Source: Caulobacter sp.
GTDB taxonomy: Bacteria; Pseudomonadota; Alphaproteobacteria; Caulobacterales; Caulobacteraceae
DNA: 64,000 nucleotides
Assembly: GCA_030683005.1 (NCBI GenBank)
Contig: JAUXMY010000006.1
Location: forward strand, 48,017 to 112,016
Reading direction: 5' to 3'
Both the position numbers and the translations under genes were made by a program. Positions 19,032 through 27,972 of the stretch are shown here, one piece after another. Position 1 is the first letter of the stretch, and each line of letters opens with the position of its first letter. The notes beneath the pieces are model-generated. The model was not told the DNA's origin. It made no database searches and saw nothing but the letters and a program-made list of their open reading frames with translations.

Positions 19032-20300
19032 CTAGAACACCATGCCCTGGGCCACGGCCTTGAGCCGTTCCACCGCCGCCAGCTTGTCGTCGATGAAGTC
19101 CAGGTCGATCCACCAGTCCTCCACCTCGCGCATCACCTGTCCGACCAGCGGGCCCTTGGGCACGCCGGCGGCGATGACCTCCTCGCCGGTCAGCGGGAAG
19201 GTCGGGGCGGTCCAGGACTCGGCCAGCGGGATCAGGGCCCGCCACTGCGGGGCGGCGGCGTTGCGGTCCGACGCCGCCCAGGCCAGCTTGACCCGGTCGA
19301 CGAAGGCGCGGGCGCCGATGGCGTAGACGCCGCGGCGGGTCTCGCGCGGACTCATCCACGACACGATCCGCGGCATGGCGCCGGCGGCGGCGACCAGCCG
19401 GTCCTTCAGGGCGTTGGACAGGCGCAACCGCTCGGCGACATCCTGGGCGACCTTGGGATCGTCGGGGATCATGGCGGCGAGGCGCAGTTCGGGATCGTTC
19501 TCGAACAGCTGCGAGGTCTCGATCTCGACCAGCTTCTCGAAGCGGGTCAGGGCCTTCACCTGCGGCAGCACTGCGCCGAGCACGCCGGTGGCCGCCATCA
19601 GGCGCAGCGCCGGGCGCGGATCGTCCGCCGCCAGCAACTTGAGCAGTTCCTTCTGCGTCCGCTCGGCGGCACGGCCCGACAGCATGCCCTTGAGCGCCTT
19701 GCAGGCCGCCAGCGCCGCTGCGTCCGGCTCGCCCCGGCCGTACCAGGCCTGGAAGCGGAAGTAGCGGAGGATGCGCAGATAATCTTCGCGGATACGGGTC
19801 ATGGCGTCGCCGACAAAGACGATTCGCCCGGCCAGGGCGTCGGCGACGCCCTCCCCCGTGGGATCGAAGATTCGGCCGTCGCTGTCGGCGTAGAGCGCGT
19901 TGAGCCGGAAGTCGCGACGCACGGCGTCCTCAGACCAGTCCTGGGTGAAGGCGACCACGGCGCGGCGGCCGTCGGTCGATACATCCTTGCGCAGGGTGGT
20001 GATCTCATAGGTCCGACCGCTGGAGACGGCGGTGACCGTGCCGTGGTCGACGCCGGTCGGCACGGCCTTGATGCCGGCCGCCTCGAGCGCCTCGGTGACC
20101 TGGTCGGGCGTCAGGGTGGTGGCGATGTCGACATCGTCGATGGGCTGCTTGAGAAGCGTGTTGCGAACGCAGCCGCCGACGAATCGCGCGCAGCCGGCGA
20201 ACCCGCGCGCCTCCAGCGCCTCGATCACAGCCCTGGTCGCGGGCACGGTCATCCAAGGCTGTACGCCGATGGTGTCAGGCAATGTCACTGAGGTGGTCAT
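19032..20300 (-). CDS. cca: CCA tRNA nucleotidyltransferase (class II)
   Basis: It adds or repairs the 3' CCA of tRNA. The 422-residue protein shows the nucleotidyltransferase head FVGGCVRN, the metal-binding DDVDIATT, the RRDFRLNALY motif, and the RNA-binding helical region with RAAERTQKELLKLL. The codon before MTTSV gives an ATG start at 20300; the open frame begins two codons earlier at a TTG. It is downstream of the NUDIX and DUF1285 genes on the same strand, an order often seen in alphaproteobacteria. Confidence 0.95.
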   Translation of the reverse strand: MTTSVTLPDTIGVQPWMTVPATRAVIEALEARGFAGCARFVGGCVRNTLLKQPIDDVDIATTLTPDQVTEALEAAGIKAVPTGVDHGTVTAVSSGRTYEITTLRKDVSTDGRRAVVAFTQDWSEDAVRRDFRLNALYADSDGRIFDPTGEGVADALAGRIVFVGDAMTRIREDYLRILRYFRFQAWYGRGEPDAAALAACKALKGMLSGRAAERTQKELLKLLAADDPRPALRLMAATGVLGAVLPQVKALTRFEKLVEIETSQLFENDPELRLAAMIPDDPKVAQDVAERLRLSNALKDRLVAAAGAMPRIVSWMSPRETRRGVYAIGARAFVDRVKLAWAASDRNAAAPQWRALIPLAESWTAPTFPLTGEEVIAAGVPKGPLVGQVMREVEDWWIDLDFIDDKLAAVERLKAVAQGMVF

Positions 20301-20333
20301 GGGCAAGGGCTTACGACGGCGCGTCGCTGGTGA

Positions 20334-20355
20334 AAAGTGACCAAGGCGTCACTTT
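20334..20355 (-). terminator. hairpin between NUDIX gene and cca
   Basis: An 8-bp perfect stem (AAAGTGAC/GTCACTTT, 6-base loop) lies 5 bases beyond the NUDIX stop. Read on the minus strand it ends in GTCACTTTTC, a short T run, so it may be a weak terminator or attenuator before cca. Confidence 0.45.
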
Positions 20356-20359
20356 CAGG

Positions 20360-21004
20360 TCAGGCCAGGGCTGCGCCATACAGCCGATCGTAGAGCGCCC
20401 GCAGCATGCCCGCCGTCGCGCCCCAGATCAGCTGGTTCTCCCAGGTCATGGCGTAGAAGTGCCGACGCTGACCGTCAGGCAAGTCGTAGTGGCGCCGCTC
20501 GTAGTTGGCCGGGTCCATCAGGAATCCAAACGGGGTCTCGAACACATCGGCCACCTCGTCCGGATTGGGGACGAACGAAAGGTCCGGCGGCACAAACCCG
20601 ACCACCGGGGTGACCAGGAATCCGGTGCCGGTGCGGTAGGGCGTCGACAGCCCGGCCAGCGAAACGTGCGCCGGCGACAGGCCCACCTCTTCCTCCGCCT
20701 CGCGCAACGCGGTCTGCCAGGGCGTCTCGCCCGGATCCATACGGCCGCCAGGAAGGGCCACCTGGCCGGTATGGCTGCGCATGGTGTCGGAGCGGCGGGT
20801 GAGCAGCACCGACAGCCCCTCCTTGCGCTCAATCAGCCCCACCAGCACGGCGGCCGGCCGCACCGCGATCGGCTCGCCGAGGTTCATCGTCGGATTGAGA
20901 TCGAAGTCCGACCGGGGCTCGTGGGACAGAGACAGGGCGTCGAACGGATCCAGGTGCTGGCCGATCCAGTCGCGCAGCTCGTCGGCCGGGGCGTTGGGGT
21001 TCAC
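20360..21004 (-). CDS. NUDIX hydrolase, CoA pyrophosphatase type (NudL)
   Basis: The 214-residue protein carries LLTRRSDTMRSHTGQVALPGG, the extra signature of CoA diphosphatases, directly before the NUDIX box GGRMDPGETPWQTALREAEEEVGL. It probably cleaves CoA and acyl-CoA to 4'-phosphopantetheine and 3',5'-ADP. The start is GTG at 21004, overlapping the DUF1285 stop (GTGA), which implies translational coupling and decides against the longer frame. Confidence 0.92.
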   Translation of the reverse strand: MNPNAPADELRDWIGQHLDPFDALSLSHEPRSDFDLNPTMNLGEPIAVRPAAVLVGLIERKEGLSVLLTRRSDTMRSHTGQVALPGGRMDPGETPWQTALREAEEEVGLSPAHVSLAGLSTPYRTGTGFLVTPVVGFVPPDLSFVPNPDEVADVFETPFGFLMDPANYERRHYDLPDGQRRHFYAMTWENQLIWGATAGMLRALYDRLYGAALA

Positions 21005-21555
21005 GCGGCCGGCCCCACCGCGAACCACGCGCTATTGGAGGTCACGCCCATGACACCCTCGCGCTCGGCGGCCATCTCGACCAGCTCATAGAACACTGGC
21101 CGGGCGATGAGCGCCTCCAGCCCGCGCCGGACGTGAACGTACGGGCGCGGCTCGCCGGTCGTCGGGTCCATCTCGACGCGGATCGGGTTGTCGGGCCCGG
21201 CCTCGACCTCGTCGCCGACGTTGGTCAGGAAGCGCAAGGCCTCGCCGTCGCGGTCGACCCGCACGGCGATGAAGGGCGCGTCCTCGACGACGATCTTCAT
21301 CTTCTCGACAGGCGTGACCAGGTGGTAGCCGTCCGGGTCCAGCCGCAGCACGGTCGAGAACAGCCGCACCAGCGCCTCGCGCCCGATCGGCGTGCCCTCG
21401 TGGAACCAGACGCCGTCCTTGCGGATGCGGATGTCGATCTCGCCGCAGTGGGCCGGATTCCACAGATGCACCGGCGGCAGCCCGCGCCCCGGCGCCTGTT
21501 TGGCGGCGGCGAGGACGGAATCGAGGCCTGTGGCGGGTGTGGATTCTGTGGTCAC
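21001..21555 (-). CDS. DUF1285 domain-containing protein
   Basis: A 184-residue soluble protein with the DUF1285 hallmarks: LPPVHLWNPAHCGEIDIRI near the start, GVWFHEGTPIGR, the YHLVTPVEKMKI strand, DDAPF-like VEDAPFIAV and RPYVHVRRGLEAL. Function unknown; structures of relatives suggest a pleckstrin-like or ligand-binding beta fold. GTG at 21555 gives the usual family length; the frame to 21681 adds a cysteine-rich stretch unlike the family. It couples to the NUDIX gene by a 4-base overlap. Confidence 0.88.
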   Translation of the reverse strand: MTTESTPATGLDSVLAAAKQAPGRGLPPVHLWNPAHCGEIDIRIRKDGVWFHEGTPIGREALVRLFSTVLRLDPDGYHLVTPVEKMKIVVEDAPFIAVRVDRDGEALRFLTNVGDEVEAGPDNPIRVEMDPTTGEPRPYVHVRRGLEALIARPVFYELVEMAAEREGVMGVTSNSAWFAVGPAA

Positions 21556-21681
21556 GGGCTCAATGTAGTCCTTGAGCCGCACGGTGAAAGCCTCTTCCCC
21601 CGCGCAAACTCTACATCCGTCACGGCCCGGCCTGCTCACGACGCATGGGCGCCCCGAACAGGTCGGGCCATGACGGTTCAA

Positions 21682-22173
21682 TTACGGAGCCCGCACCAAC
21701 CCGCTCAGCCCGTCCGCCCCGCCCTCGCGGAGGGCCTTGAGCAGCACCCGCCGCTGGTCGACCGGCCCCGGCATCACCACTTCCCTCGCCGGCGCGGCCG
21801 AAAAGCCGACCCGCTCGAAGTACGGCGCATCGCCGACCAGCAGCACAGCCCGCCAGCCTGCCTCGGCCGCCGTCTCACAGGCCCGCTCGACGAGGGTCTG
21901 CCCGATGCGGTGCTTGCGCAACTGCGCCTCCACCGCGATGGGGCCCAGGAACACCACCGGCGCGCCACCGACGGTCACCGGCCACATCCGCACAGACCCG
22001 ACCAGCCGCTCGCCCTCCCATGCGGTGAAGGACAGGTCGGGCAGCAAGGTGTTCGTCTCGCGCAGCCGGTCGGCGGCCTTGGCGTGGCGGCCCGGCCCGA
22101 AGGCGCGGTCGATCAGGGCGTCGATCAGCGGGGCGTCGTTCGGCCCCTCGGGCCGGTAGGCGATGTCGGTCAT
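21682..22173 (-). CDS. GNAT family N-acetyltransferase (YhbS-like)
   Basis: The 163-residue protein starts MTDIAYRPEG and shows the COG3153/YhbS pattern: RLVGSVRMWPV, then VFLGPIAVEAQLRKHRIGQTLV with the CoA-binding loop (QLRKHRIGQ), and GDAPYFERVGFSAAPA. Substrate unknown. The start is fixed by ATG at 22173; the upstream extension in the same frame is the divergent promoter gap shared with the MFS gene. Confidence 0.87.
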   Translation of the reverse strand: MTDIAYRPEGPNDAPLIDALIDRAFGPGRHAKAADRLRETNTLLPDLSFTAWEGERLVGSVRMWPVTVGGAPVVFLGPIAVEAQLRKHRIGQTLVERACETAAEAGWRAVLLVGDAPYFERVGFSAAPAREVVMPGPVDQRRVLLKALREGGADGLSGLVRAP

Positions 22174-22392
22174 GTCGGAGGCTTCGCGGAAGGAACAGGG
22201 GAACGAAGCCCCGCGCCTTCGGGAGGCGGGGGCGGTCAGACGTCCGCGCGGGTCGCGCGGCGGATCGTTCGTCGGAGGCTGCGCATCGCGCCCTCGTTCC
22301 ACCGTGACAGAGGCGGCGCACATACGCATCGCCGCCCCGCGCGTCAACGACGGTTGCGAGACGCGATTTCCGGGCGCAAAGGGATTTGACCC

Positions 22393-23643
22393 ATGTCCGA
22401 GCCCGCCGAATCCGACACGTCCATGCGCGCCCTGCTCCGGCAGGGCGATTTCGTTCGATTCTGGCTGTCGCGCTGGACCGCCGTGCTGGGCGTGCAGATC
22501 CAGTCGGTGGCGCTGGGCTGGCACGTCTACAGCCTCGCCCGCGAGACCATGGACGTGCCCCGCGCCGCCTTCATGGTCAGCCTGATCGGCCTGGTGTCGT
22601 TCGTGCCGGTGCTACTGCTGGCCCTGCCGGCCGGGGAGACTGCCGACCGCTATGACCGGCGGACCATCCTGAAGTTCACCTACGCCGGCGAGATCGGCAT
22701 CGCCGGCATGCTGATGGTCGCGACCCTGACCGGCAACGACTCGATCCCGTTGCTGCTGGGCGCAGCCTTCCTGTTCGGAGTCTGCCGCGCCTTCTTCGCG
22801 CCGGCCAACACGGCGATGGGGCCGATGCTGGTGCCGCGGGCGCTGCTGCCCCGGGCCATCGCCTGGAATAGTCTGGCCTGGCAGACCGCCTCGATCGCCG
22901 GCCCGGCGGTGGGCGGCATTCTCGTCGCCTGGTCGACGGGGATGTCCTACGCCGCCGCCCTGGTTTTCTATGTCATCGCCGGCCTGACCATCCTGCTGAT
23001 CCGCTCGAACACCCAACCGGAGGTGCAGCCCGGCTCGCGCTGGGCGCTGATGAAGGAAGGCCTGGTCTACGTCTGGACCAACAAGATCGTCTTCGGCGCC
23101 ATCTCGCTGGACCTCGCCGCCGTGATCCTGGCCGGCGCCACGGCCATGCTGCCGGTCTACGCCCGCGACGTGCTGCATGTGGGGCCGGAGGGCTTCGGCC
23201 TCCTGCGCGCGGGACCGGCCATCGGCGCGGCCGCCATGGCCTTCTTCCTGGCCGCCGTCCCGATCCGCAGCAAGGCGGGCGTGATCATGTTCACCTCGGT
23301 GGCCATCTTCTGCGCCGGCACGGTGGTGTTCGGCGCCTCGACGGTGATGTGGCTGTCGGTGACGGCGCTGGTCATCCTGGGCGCCGCCGACATGATCAGC
23401 GTCTACATCCGCCAGACCCTGATCCAGCTGGTCACGCCCGATCACATGCGCGGCCGGGTGGCGACGGTGTCATCCCTCTTCATCGGCGCCTCCAACGAGC
23501 TGGGCGAGTTCCGCGGCGGGGTGGTGGCGCGGTTCATCGGCCCGGTGGCGGCGGTCGTCTGGGGCGGCGTCGGGGCGCTGGTCGTCACCGGCGTCTGGGC
23601 GAAGCTGTTCCCCGAGCTTCGCAAGGCCGACAGGCTTGCCTGA
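22393..23643 (+). CDS. MFS transporter (MFS_3/EntS-like)
   Basis: A 416-residue inner-membrane carrier with about 12 hydrophobic helices. The loop-2 motif is GETADRYDRRTIL and the helix-4/5 region reads FGVCRAFFAPANTAMGPMLVP with NSLAWQTASIAGPAVGG, which is typical of the EntS/MFS_3 exporters. The exported compound cannot be predicted. Divergent from the YhbS-like gene with a 220-base gap in which I saw no clear operator. Confidence 0.92.
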   Translation: MSEPAESDTSMRALLRQGDFVRFWLSRWTAVLGVQIQSVALGWHVYSLARETMDVPRAAFMVSLIGLVSFVPVLLLALPAGETADRYDRRTILKFTYAGEIGIAGMLMVATLTGNDSIPLLLGAAFLFGVCRAFFAPANTAMGPMLVPRALLPRAIAWNSLAWQTASIAGPAVGGILVAWSTGMSYAAALVFYVIAGLTILLIRSNTQPEVQPGSRWALMKEGLVYVWTNKIVFGAISLDLAAVILAGATAMLPVYARDVLHVGPEGFGLLRAGPAIGAAAMAFFLAAVPIRSKAGVIMFTSVAIFCAGTVVFGASTVMWLSVTALVILGAADMISVYIRQTLIQLVTPDHMRGRVATVSSLFIGASNELGEFRGGVVARFIGPVAAVVWGGVGALVVTGVWAKLFPELRKADRLA

Positions 23644-23703
23644 CGCCACGTTCGGCGCTTAGACCGTCGCCAACGCGCAAGAATAGTCCAAGGGAGACCC
23701 GGC

Positions 23704-24621
23704 ATGGGCGTGCTTGAAGGCAAGGTTGTTCTGGTCACCGGCGCCGCCGGCGGCATCGGCAAGGAGTGCGCCCTGCTGGCGGCGCGCGAGGGCGCCAAGG
23801 TCGTCGTCAACGACCTGGGCGGCAGCGTCGGCGGCGGCGACGAGGGCGACGCGGGCCCGGCCCAGCAGACCGCCAACGAGATCAACGCCGCCGGCGGTCA
23901 TGCCGTGGCCAACTCCGAGAGCGTCACCTCCATGGCCTCGGTGCAGGGCATGATCCAGCAGGCGATGGACACGTTTGGCGGCCTGCACGCCATCATCAAT
24001 CCGGCCGGCATCCTGCGCGACGGCATGTTCCACAAGATGACCGACGAGGACTGGGACAAGGTCATCGAGGTCCATCTGCGCGGCGCCTACAACGTCTCCC
24101 GCGCCTCGGTGGAGCACTTCCGGGGTCAGCAGGAAGGCTCCTACGTCCACTTCACCTCGACCAGCGGCCTGATCGGCAACATCGGCCAGGCCAACTACGC
24201 CGCCGCCAAGCTGGGCGTCATGGGCCTGTCGCGCATCCTGGCGATGGAAGGGGCGATCAAGAACGTCCGCTCCAACATCATCGCGCCGTTCGCCTGGACC
24301 CGCATGATCGCCTCCATCCCGATCAAGGACGAGGCCAGCGCCCTGCGGGTCGAGCGCATGAAGAACGCCATGCGCGCCGACCAGGTCGCCCAGCTGGCCA
24401 TCGCCCTGGCGTCGCCCGAGGCGAAGGACGTCACCGGCCAGATCTTCGGCGTGCGCGGCAACGAGGTGGTGCTGTTCGACCAGCCCCGCCCGATCCGGTC
24501 GATGGCCAAGGTCGAGGGCTGGAGCCCGCGCTCCCTGCTCGACGTCGCCCTGCCGGCCATGAAGAACAGCTTCTTCGACGCGGGGGCCAGCGCGTCCGTG
24601 TTCCCCTACGACCCGATCTGA
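23704..24621 (+). CDS. SDR family 3-hydroxyacyl-CoA dehydrogenase-like protein
   Basis: A 305-residue SDR resembling the (3R)-hydroxyacyl-CoA dehydrogenase domain of multifunctional enzyme type 2. The NAD loop is TGAAGGIGKE, followed by VVVNDLGGSVGGGD, the characteristic insertion of that group. Catalytic Ser is in FTSTSG and the YxxxK is YAAAK (in QANYAAAKLG). It probably acts in fatty-acid beta-oxidation with the thiolase gene 100 bases downstream, from which it is separated by a palindromic repeat. Confidence 0.9.
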   Translation: MGVLEGKVVLVTGAAGGIGKECALLAAREGAKVVVNDLGGSVGGGDEGDAGPAQQTANEINAAGGHAVANSESVTSMASVQGMIQQAMDTFGGLHAIINPAGILRDGMFHKMTDEDWDKVIEVHLRGAYNVSRASVEHFRGQQEGSYVHFTSTSGLIGNIGQANYAAAKLGVMGLSRILAMEGAIKNVRSNIIAPFAWTRMIASIPIKDEASALRVERMKNAMRADQVAQLAIALASPEAKDVTGQIFGVRGNEVVLFDQPRPIRSMAKVEGWSPRSLLDVALPAMKNSFFDAGASASVFPYDPI

Positions 24622-24630
24622 CCACCCCGT

Positions 24631-24708
24631 GTCCCCGGCGAAGGCCGGGGTCCACGCTTCTTCACCAGAGGCCGACGCGATCCCGATGGGTCCCGGCCTT
24701 CGCCGGGA
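24631..24708. repeat. Intergenic inverted repeat, family B (copy 1)
   Basis: The left arm GTCCCCGGCGAAGGCCGGGG and the right arm TCCCGGCCTTCGCCGGGA are inverted copies about 35 bases apart, and each arm is itself a hairpin. A second copy is at 30841-30941. This one lies between an SDR and a thiolase that probably share a transcript, so it would form a hairpin in the mRNA. Confidence 0.8.
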
Positions 24709-24723
24709 TACTCGGAGAGAAAA

Positions 24724-25920
24724 ATGCGCCGCGTCGCCATTGTCAGCCCGATCCGCACCGCGGTCGGCAAGTTCCAGGGCGGGCTTTCGAGCATGACCGC
24801 CGGCGACCTCGGCGCGGTGATCCTGCGCGCCCTGGTCGAACGCACGAAGCTTGACCCCGAGCGCGTCGACGACGTGATCTTCGCCCAGGGCTACGGCAAC
24901 GGCGAGGCGCCCTGCATCGCCCGCTGGTCCCTGCTGGCCGCCGACTTCCCGATCAGCGTCCCGGGCTACCAGCTCGACCGCCGCTGCGGCTCTGGCCTGC
25001 AGGCGATCATCGACGCGGCGATGATGATCCAGACCGGCGCGGCCGACGTGGTCATCGCCGGCGGCGTCGAGAGCATGAGCAACACCGAGTACTACAGCCT
25101 CGAGATGCGCAACGGCGCCCGCGCCGGGCCTGTCACCATGCACGACCGCCTCGCCCGCGGCCGGGTGATGAGCCAGCCGATCAGCCGCTTCGGCGTGATC
25201 AGCGGCATGATCGAGACCGCCGACAACCTCGCCCGCGACTACGGCATCACCCGCGAGCAGTCGGACGAATACGCCGTCATGAGCCACCAGCGGGCGACGA
25301 AGGCCTGGGCCGAGGGCAAGTTCGACGACGAGCTGGTCAAGGTCGCCGTGCCGCAGAAGAAGGGCGACCCGGTCATCTTCGAGAAGGACGAGGGCTTCCG
25401 CCCCGACGCCACGCTGGAAAGCCTCGGCAAGCTGCGCGCCATCGAGAAGGACGGCGTGGTCACCGCCGGCAACGCAAGCCAGCAGAACGACGCCGCCGCC
25501 GCCTGCCTGGTCGTGGCCGAGGACAAGCTGGACGAGCTGGGCCTGGAACCCATGGGCTGGTTCCACAGCTGGGCCGCCGCCGGCTGCGATCCCTCGCGCA
25601 TGGGCATCGGCCCGGTGCCGGCCGTGGAGCGGCTGTTCAAGCGCAACGGCCTCTCCTGGAACGACATCGACCTGGTCGAGCTCAATGAGGCCTTCGCGCC
25701 GCAGGTGCTGGCCGTGCTCAAGGGCTGGGGCTGGGACGACCGCGACAGGCTGAACGTCAACGGCTCCGGCATCTCGCTGGGCCACCCCATCGGCGCCACC
25801 GGCGGCCGCATCCTGGCCAACCTGCTGCGCGAACTGCACCGCCGCGACGGCAAGTACGGCCTGGAGACCATGTGCATCGGCGGCGGCCAGGGCATCGCGG
25901 CGGTGTTCGAGCGGGCTTGA
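24724..25920 (+). CDS. acetyl-CoA acetyltransferase (thiolase)
   Basis: A 398-residue thiolase. The acyl-carrying Cys88 is in RRCGSGLQAI, the oxyanion and base residues are in NEAFAPQ and GHPIGATGGR, and the second catalytic cysteine (about 384) is in CIGGGQGIA. It cleaves 3-ketoacyl-CoA or condenses two acetyl-CoA. Located after the SDR gene, it fits a beta-oxidation unit. Confidence 0.95.
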   Translation: MRRVAIVSPIRTAVGKFQGGLSSMTAGDLGAVILRALVERTKLDPERVDDVIFAQGYGNGEAPCIARWSLLAADFPISVPGYQLDRRCGSGLQAIIDAAMMIQTGAADVVIAGGVESMSNTEYYSLEMRNGARAGPVTMHDRLARGRVMSQPISRFGVISGMIETADNLARDYGITREQSDEYAVMSHQRATKAWAEGKFDDELVKVAVPQKKGDPVIFEKDEGFRPDATLESLGKLRAIEKDGVVTAGNASQQNDAAAACLVVAEDKLDELGLEPMGWFHSWAAAGCDPSRMGIGPVPAVERLFKRNGLSWNDIDLVELNEAFAPQVLAVLKGWGWDDRDRLNVNGSGISLGHPIGATGGRILANLLRELHRRDGKYGLETMCIGGGQGIAAVFERA

Positions 25921-25921
25921 T

Positions 25922-26032
25922 TGCGTCCTTCGCGACGCTCGCGAAGAGCTCGCTCCTCAGGATGACGAACTCGGTGGAACGCAATCCACGTTCGTCATGC
26001 TGAGGAGCGCCAAGCGCGTCGCGAAGCACGCA
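25922..26032. repeat. Intergenic inverted repeat, family A (copy 2)
   Basis: Same plan as 416-523: left arm TGCGTCCTTCGCGACGCTCG with GCTCCTCAGGATGACG, right arm CGTCATGCTGAGGAGC with GTCGCGAAGCACGCA. It fills the space between the convergent thiolase and GNAT genes. Confidence 0.78.
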
Positions 26033-26036
26033 CAGC

Positions 26037-26648
26037 CTAGCCCCAGCGCTCGACCCACTGGTCCCGCGTGACTTCCCAGTAGATCGACGTCCGCGTCGAC
26101 CCGTCCGGCCGCACCGCCTCGCGGGTCCCCATGCGCACGAACCCGGCCGCGTCGATCAGCTTCGCCGAGCGCACGTTGTCGAGCGCGGCGGTCAGGCACA
26201 TCATCCGCACGCCGAGCGTGTCGAAGATCCAGCCGAAGGTGTGCAGCGCGCCCGCGCCGCCCTGCCCGCCGCTCTGACGGCTGCGAGCCAGGGCGCCGGC
26301 CAGCTCGGCCGCCGAGCGGTCCGGCCAGACGCTGACGCAGCTGTAGCCGACGATGGTCCCGGTCTCGTCGCGGGTCAGGATCAGCAGCCGGCGGCCCTCC
26401 AGCCGCAAGGCCTCGCTCTCGGCGATCCAGCGGCCGACGCTCTCCGGCGTGAACGGCCGGGGCAGGTCGTAGATGGCGTCCGAGACCTCCGGGTCGAGCA
26501 GGAAGGCCAGCAGGTCGGCGGTATCCGCGGGGCCGGCCAGCGAGCGGCCCGGACCCAGGGTCGAGAGGTCCGCCGCCAGCACCGCCGCGCGGATCGCCTC
26601 GGCCTCCTGCGGCGAGACCTCCAGCACGGTGTCCGGCGGCGCGCTCAT
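26037..26648 (-). CDS. GNAT family N-acetyltransferase (RimJ/RimL type)
   Basis: The 203-residue protein begins MSAPPDTVLEV. It has the RimL-like pattern: YDLPRPFTPESVGRWIAE, GTIVGYSCVSV, a CoA loop SGGQGGAGA and the downstream DNVRSAKLIDAAGFVRMGT. The loop lacks the usual arginine, reading RQSGGQGGAG. The ATG overlaps the stop of the upstream GNAT gene (ATGA), so the two are translationally coupled. Substrate unknown. Confidence 0.85.
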   Translation of the reverse strand: MSAPPDTVLEVSPQEAEAIRAAVLAADLSTLGPGRSLAGPADTADLLAFLLDPEVSDAIYDLPRPFTPESVGRWIAESEALRLEGRRLLILTRDETGTIVGYSCVSVWPDRSAAELAGALARSRQSGGQGGAGALHTFGWIFDTLGVRMMCLTAALDNVRSAKLIDAAGFVRMGTREAVRPDGSTRTSIYWEVTRDQWVERWG

Positions 26649-27118
26649 CGGCCCAGCGCCGCCAGCGCCTCGCCGTCCAGCCGCCAGATGGCGTGGTCCT
26701 GCGGCGCGGCGCCCAGCCGGCTGTAGAAGGCCTCGCCGCCGGTGTTGCCGCGCATGACCGCCCACTCGATGCGGGGCAGGCCCTCGGCCGCGCAGCGCTT
26801 CGCGAGGCTGGCCATCAGCGCGCGGCCGGCCCCGCTCCCCCGGGCGTCGTCGCGCACGAACAGGTCCTCCAGATAGATGCCCTTTCGGCCGGTCCAGCTG
26901 GAAAAGGTGTAGAACCAGGTGGCGAAGCCCAGCAGGACGCCGCCCTGCTCGGCCATCTCGCAGACGGCGTAGGGCTGCGGTCCGAAGAAGGCGTGGCGGA
27001 TGTCCTCAAGCGAGGCCTTGGCCTCCTCGACATGCTCATGGTGCGCGGCCAGATCGCGGACGAACTGGTGGATCGCCGCCGCGTCCTCCGGCCGGGCCGG
27101 GCGAACGGTCAGGCTCAT
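26645..27118 (-). CDS. GNAT family N-acetyltransferase
   Basis: A 157-residue protein of the diamine/histone acetyltransferase-like group: MSLTVRPARPEDAAAIHQFV, GFATWFYTFSSWTGRKGIYLEDLFV, then the CoA loop RGSGAGRALM and EWAVMRGNTGGEAFYSRLGA. The LEDLFV segment is typical of spermidine/thialysine acetyltransferases. ATG at 27118 overlaps the stop of the SDR gene (ATGA), and its own stop overlaps the next GNAT gene. Confidence 0.9.
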   Translation of the reverse strand: MSLTVRPARPEDAAAIHQFVRDLAAHHEHVEEAKASLEDIRHAFFGPQPYAVCEMAEQGGVLLGFATWFYTFSSWTGRKGIYLEDLFVRDDARGSGAGRALMASLAKRCAAEGLPRIEWAVMRGNTGGEAFYSRLGAAPQDHAIWRLDGEALAALGR

Positions 27119-27972
27119 CCGATCTTGACCCCCGGCGGCGGCGCGCTGTCGGCCGGCACGAAGAAGTCCGGCATCAGGGGCTTGGTCGGATCGACGCGGT
27201 ACTGGTCGAAGTCGCGCACGCCCTCGGCGTAGAGGAAGCTGTCGTCGATCAGGAAGTTGCCGCTGAACTCCGACGCCTTCTTGAGGAAGATGGCGTGGGC
27301 GGCGTCGGCCATGATGTCGACCGTCCGGCAGTGCTTCATGCCCTCGTCGCCGGCCAGCGCGAACTGGATGGCGGCGGTGGCGATGCCGGTGCGCGGCCAC
27401 AGGCCGTTGAAGGCGATGCCGTCGTCGCGGAACTCGTCCGCCATGCCCATCATGAACATGCTCATGTTGTACTTGGCGACCGTGTAGGCGACGTGCCGCC
27501 CGAACCAGTGCGGGCTCATGTCCAGCGGCGGCGACAGGGCCAGCACATGCGGATTGGCCGCCCGCTTCAGGTGCGGGATGCAGGCCTTGGTGGTCAGGAA
27601 GGTGCCGCGCGCGTTGATCTGGTGCATCAGGTCGTAGCGCTTCATGTCCGTCGCCTCGGTCGGCGTCAGGCTGATGGCGCTGGCGTTGTTGACGCAGATG
27701 TCGATGCCGCCGAAGGCCGCCACGGTCCGCTCGACGGCGTCGTAGACCGAGGCCTCCTCGCGCACGTCGACGATCAGCGGCAGGGCCTTGCCACCCGCCG
27801 CCTCGATCTCTGCCGCCGCCGTATAGATGGTGCCCGGTAGCTTAGGATGGGCCTGCGCCGTCTTGGCGGCGATGGCGACATTGGCCCCGTCCCGCGCCGC
27901 GCGCAGCCCGATGGCCAGGCCGATGCCCCGGCTGGCGCCGGTGATGAAGAGGGTCTTGCCGGCGAGGGTCAT
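27115..27972 (-). CDS. SDR family oxidoreductase, HSDL2-like
   Basis: A 285-residue SDR with TGASRGIGLAIG (about 11-22), VNNASAISL, and an active site of the hydroxysteroid-dehydrogenase-like-2 kind: ALSPPLDMSPHWFGRHVAYTVAK, with Tyr and Lys as YTVAK. The C-terminal DFFVPADSAPPPG is also typical. HSDL2 proteins are linked to fatty acid or cholesterol metabolism. First of three genes joined by 4-base ATGA overlaps with two acetyltransferases. Confidence 0.9.
   Translation of the reverse strand: MTLAGKTLFITGASRGIGLAIGLRAARDGANVAIAAKTAQAHPKLPGTIYTAAAEIEAAGGKALPLIVDVREEASVYDAVERTVAAFGGIDICVNNASAISLTPTEATDMKRYDLMHQINARGTFLTTKACIPHLKRAANPHVLALSPPLDMSPHWFGRHVAYTVAKYNMSMFMMGMADEFRDDGIAFNGLWPRTGIATAAIQFALAGDEGMKHCRTVDIMADAAHAIFLKKASEFSGNFLIDDSFLYAEGVRDFDQYRVDPTKPLMPDFFVPADSAPPPGVKIG

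Noticed and set aside
23659..25839. 726-codon open frame opposite the SDR and thiolase genes.
   Set aside because: Composition is Ala/Gly/Val/Arg/His-rich as expected for an antisense shadow, and both genes on the other strand are well supported.
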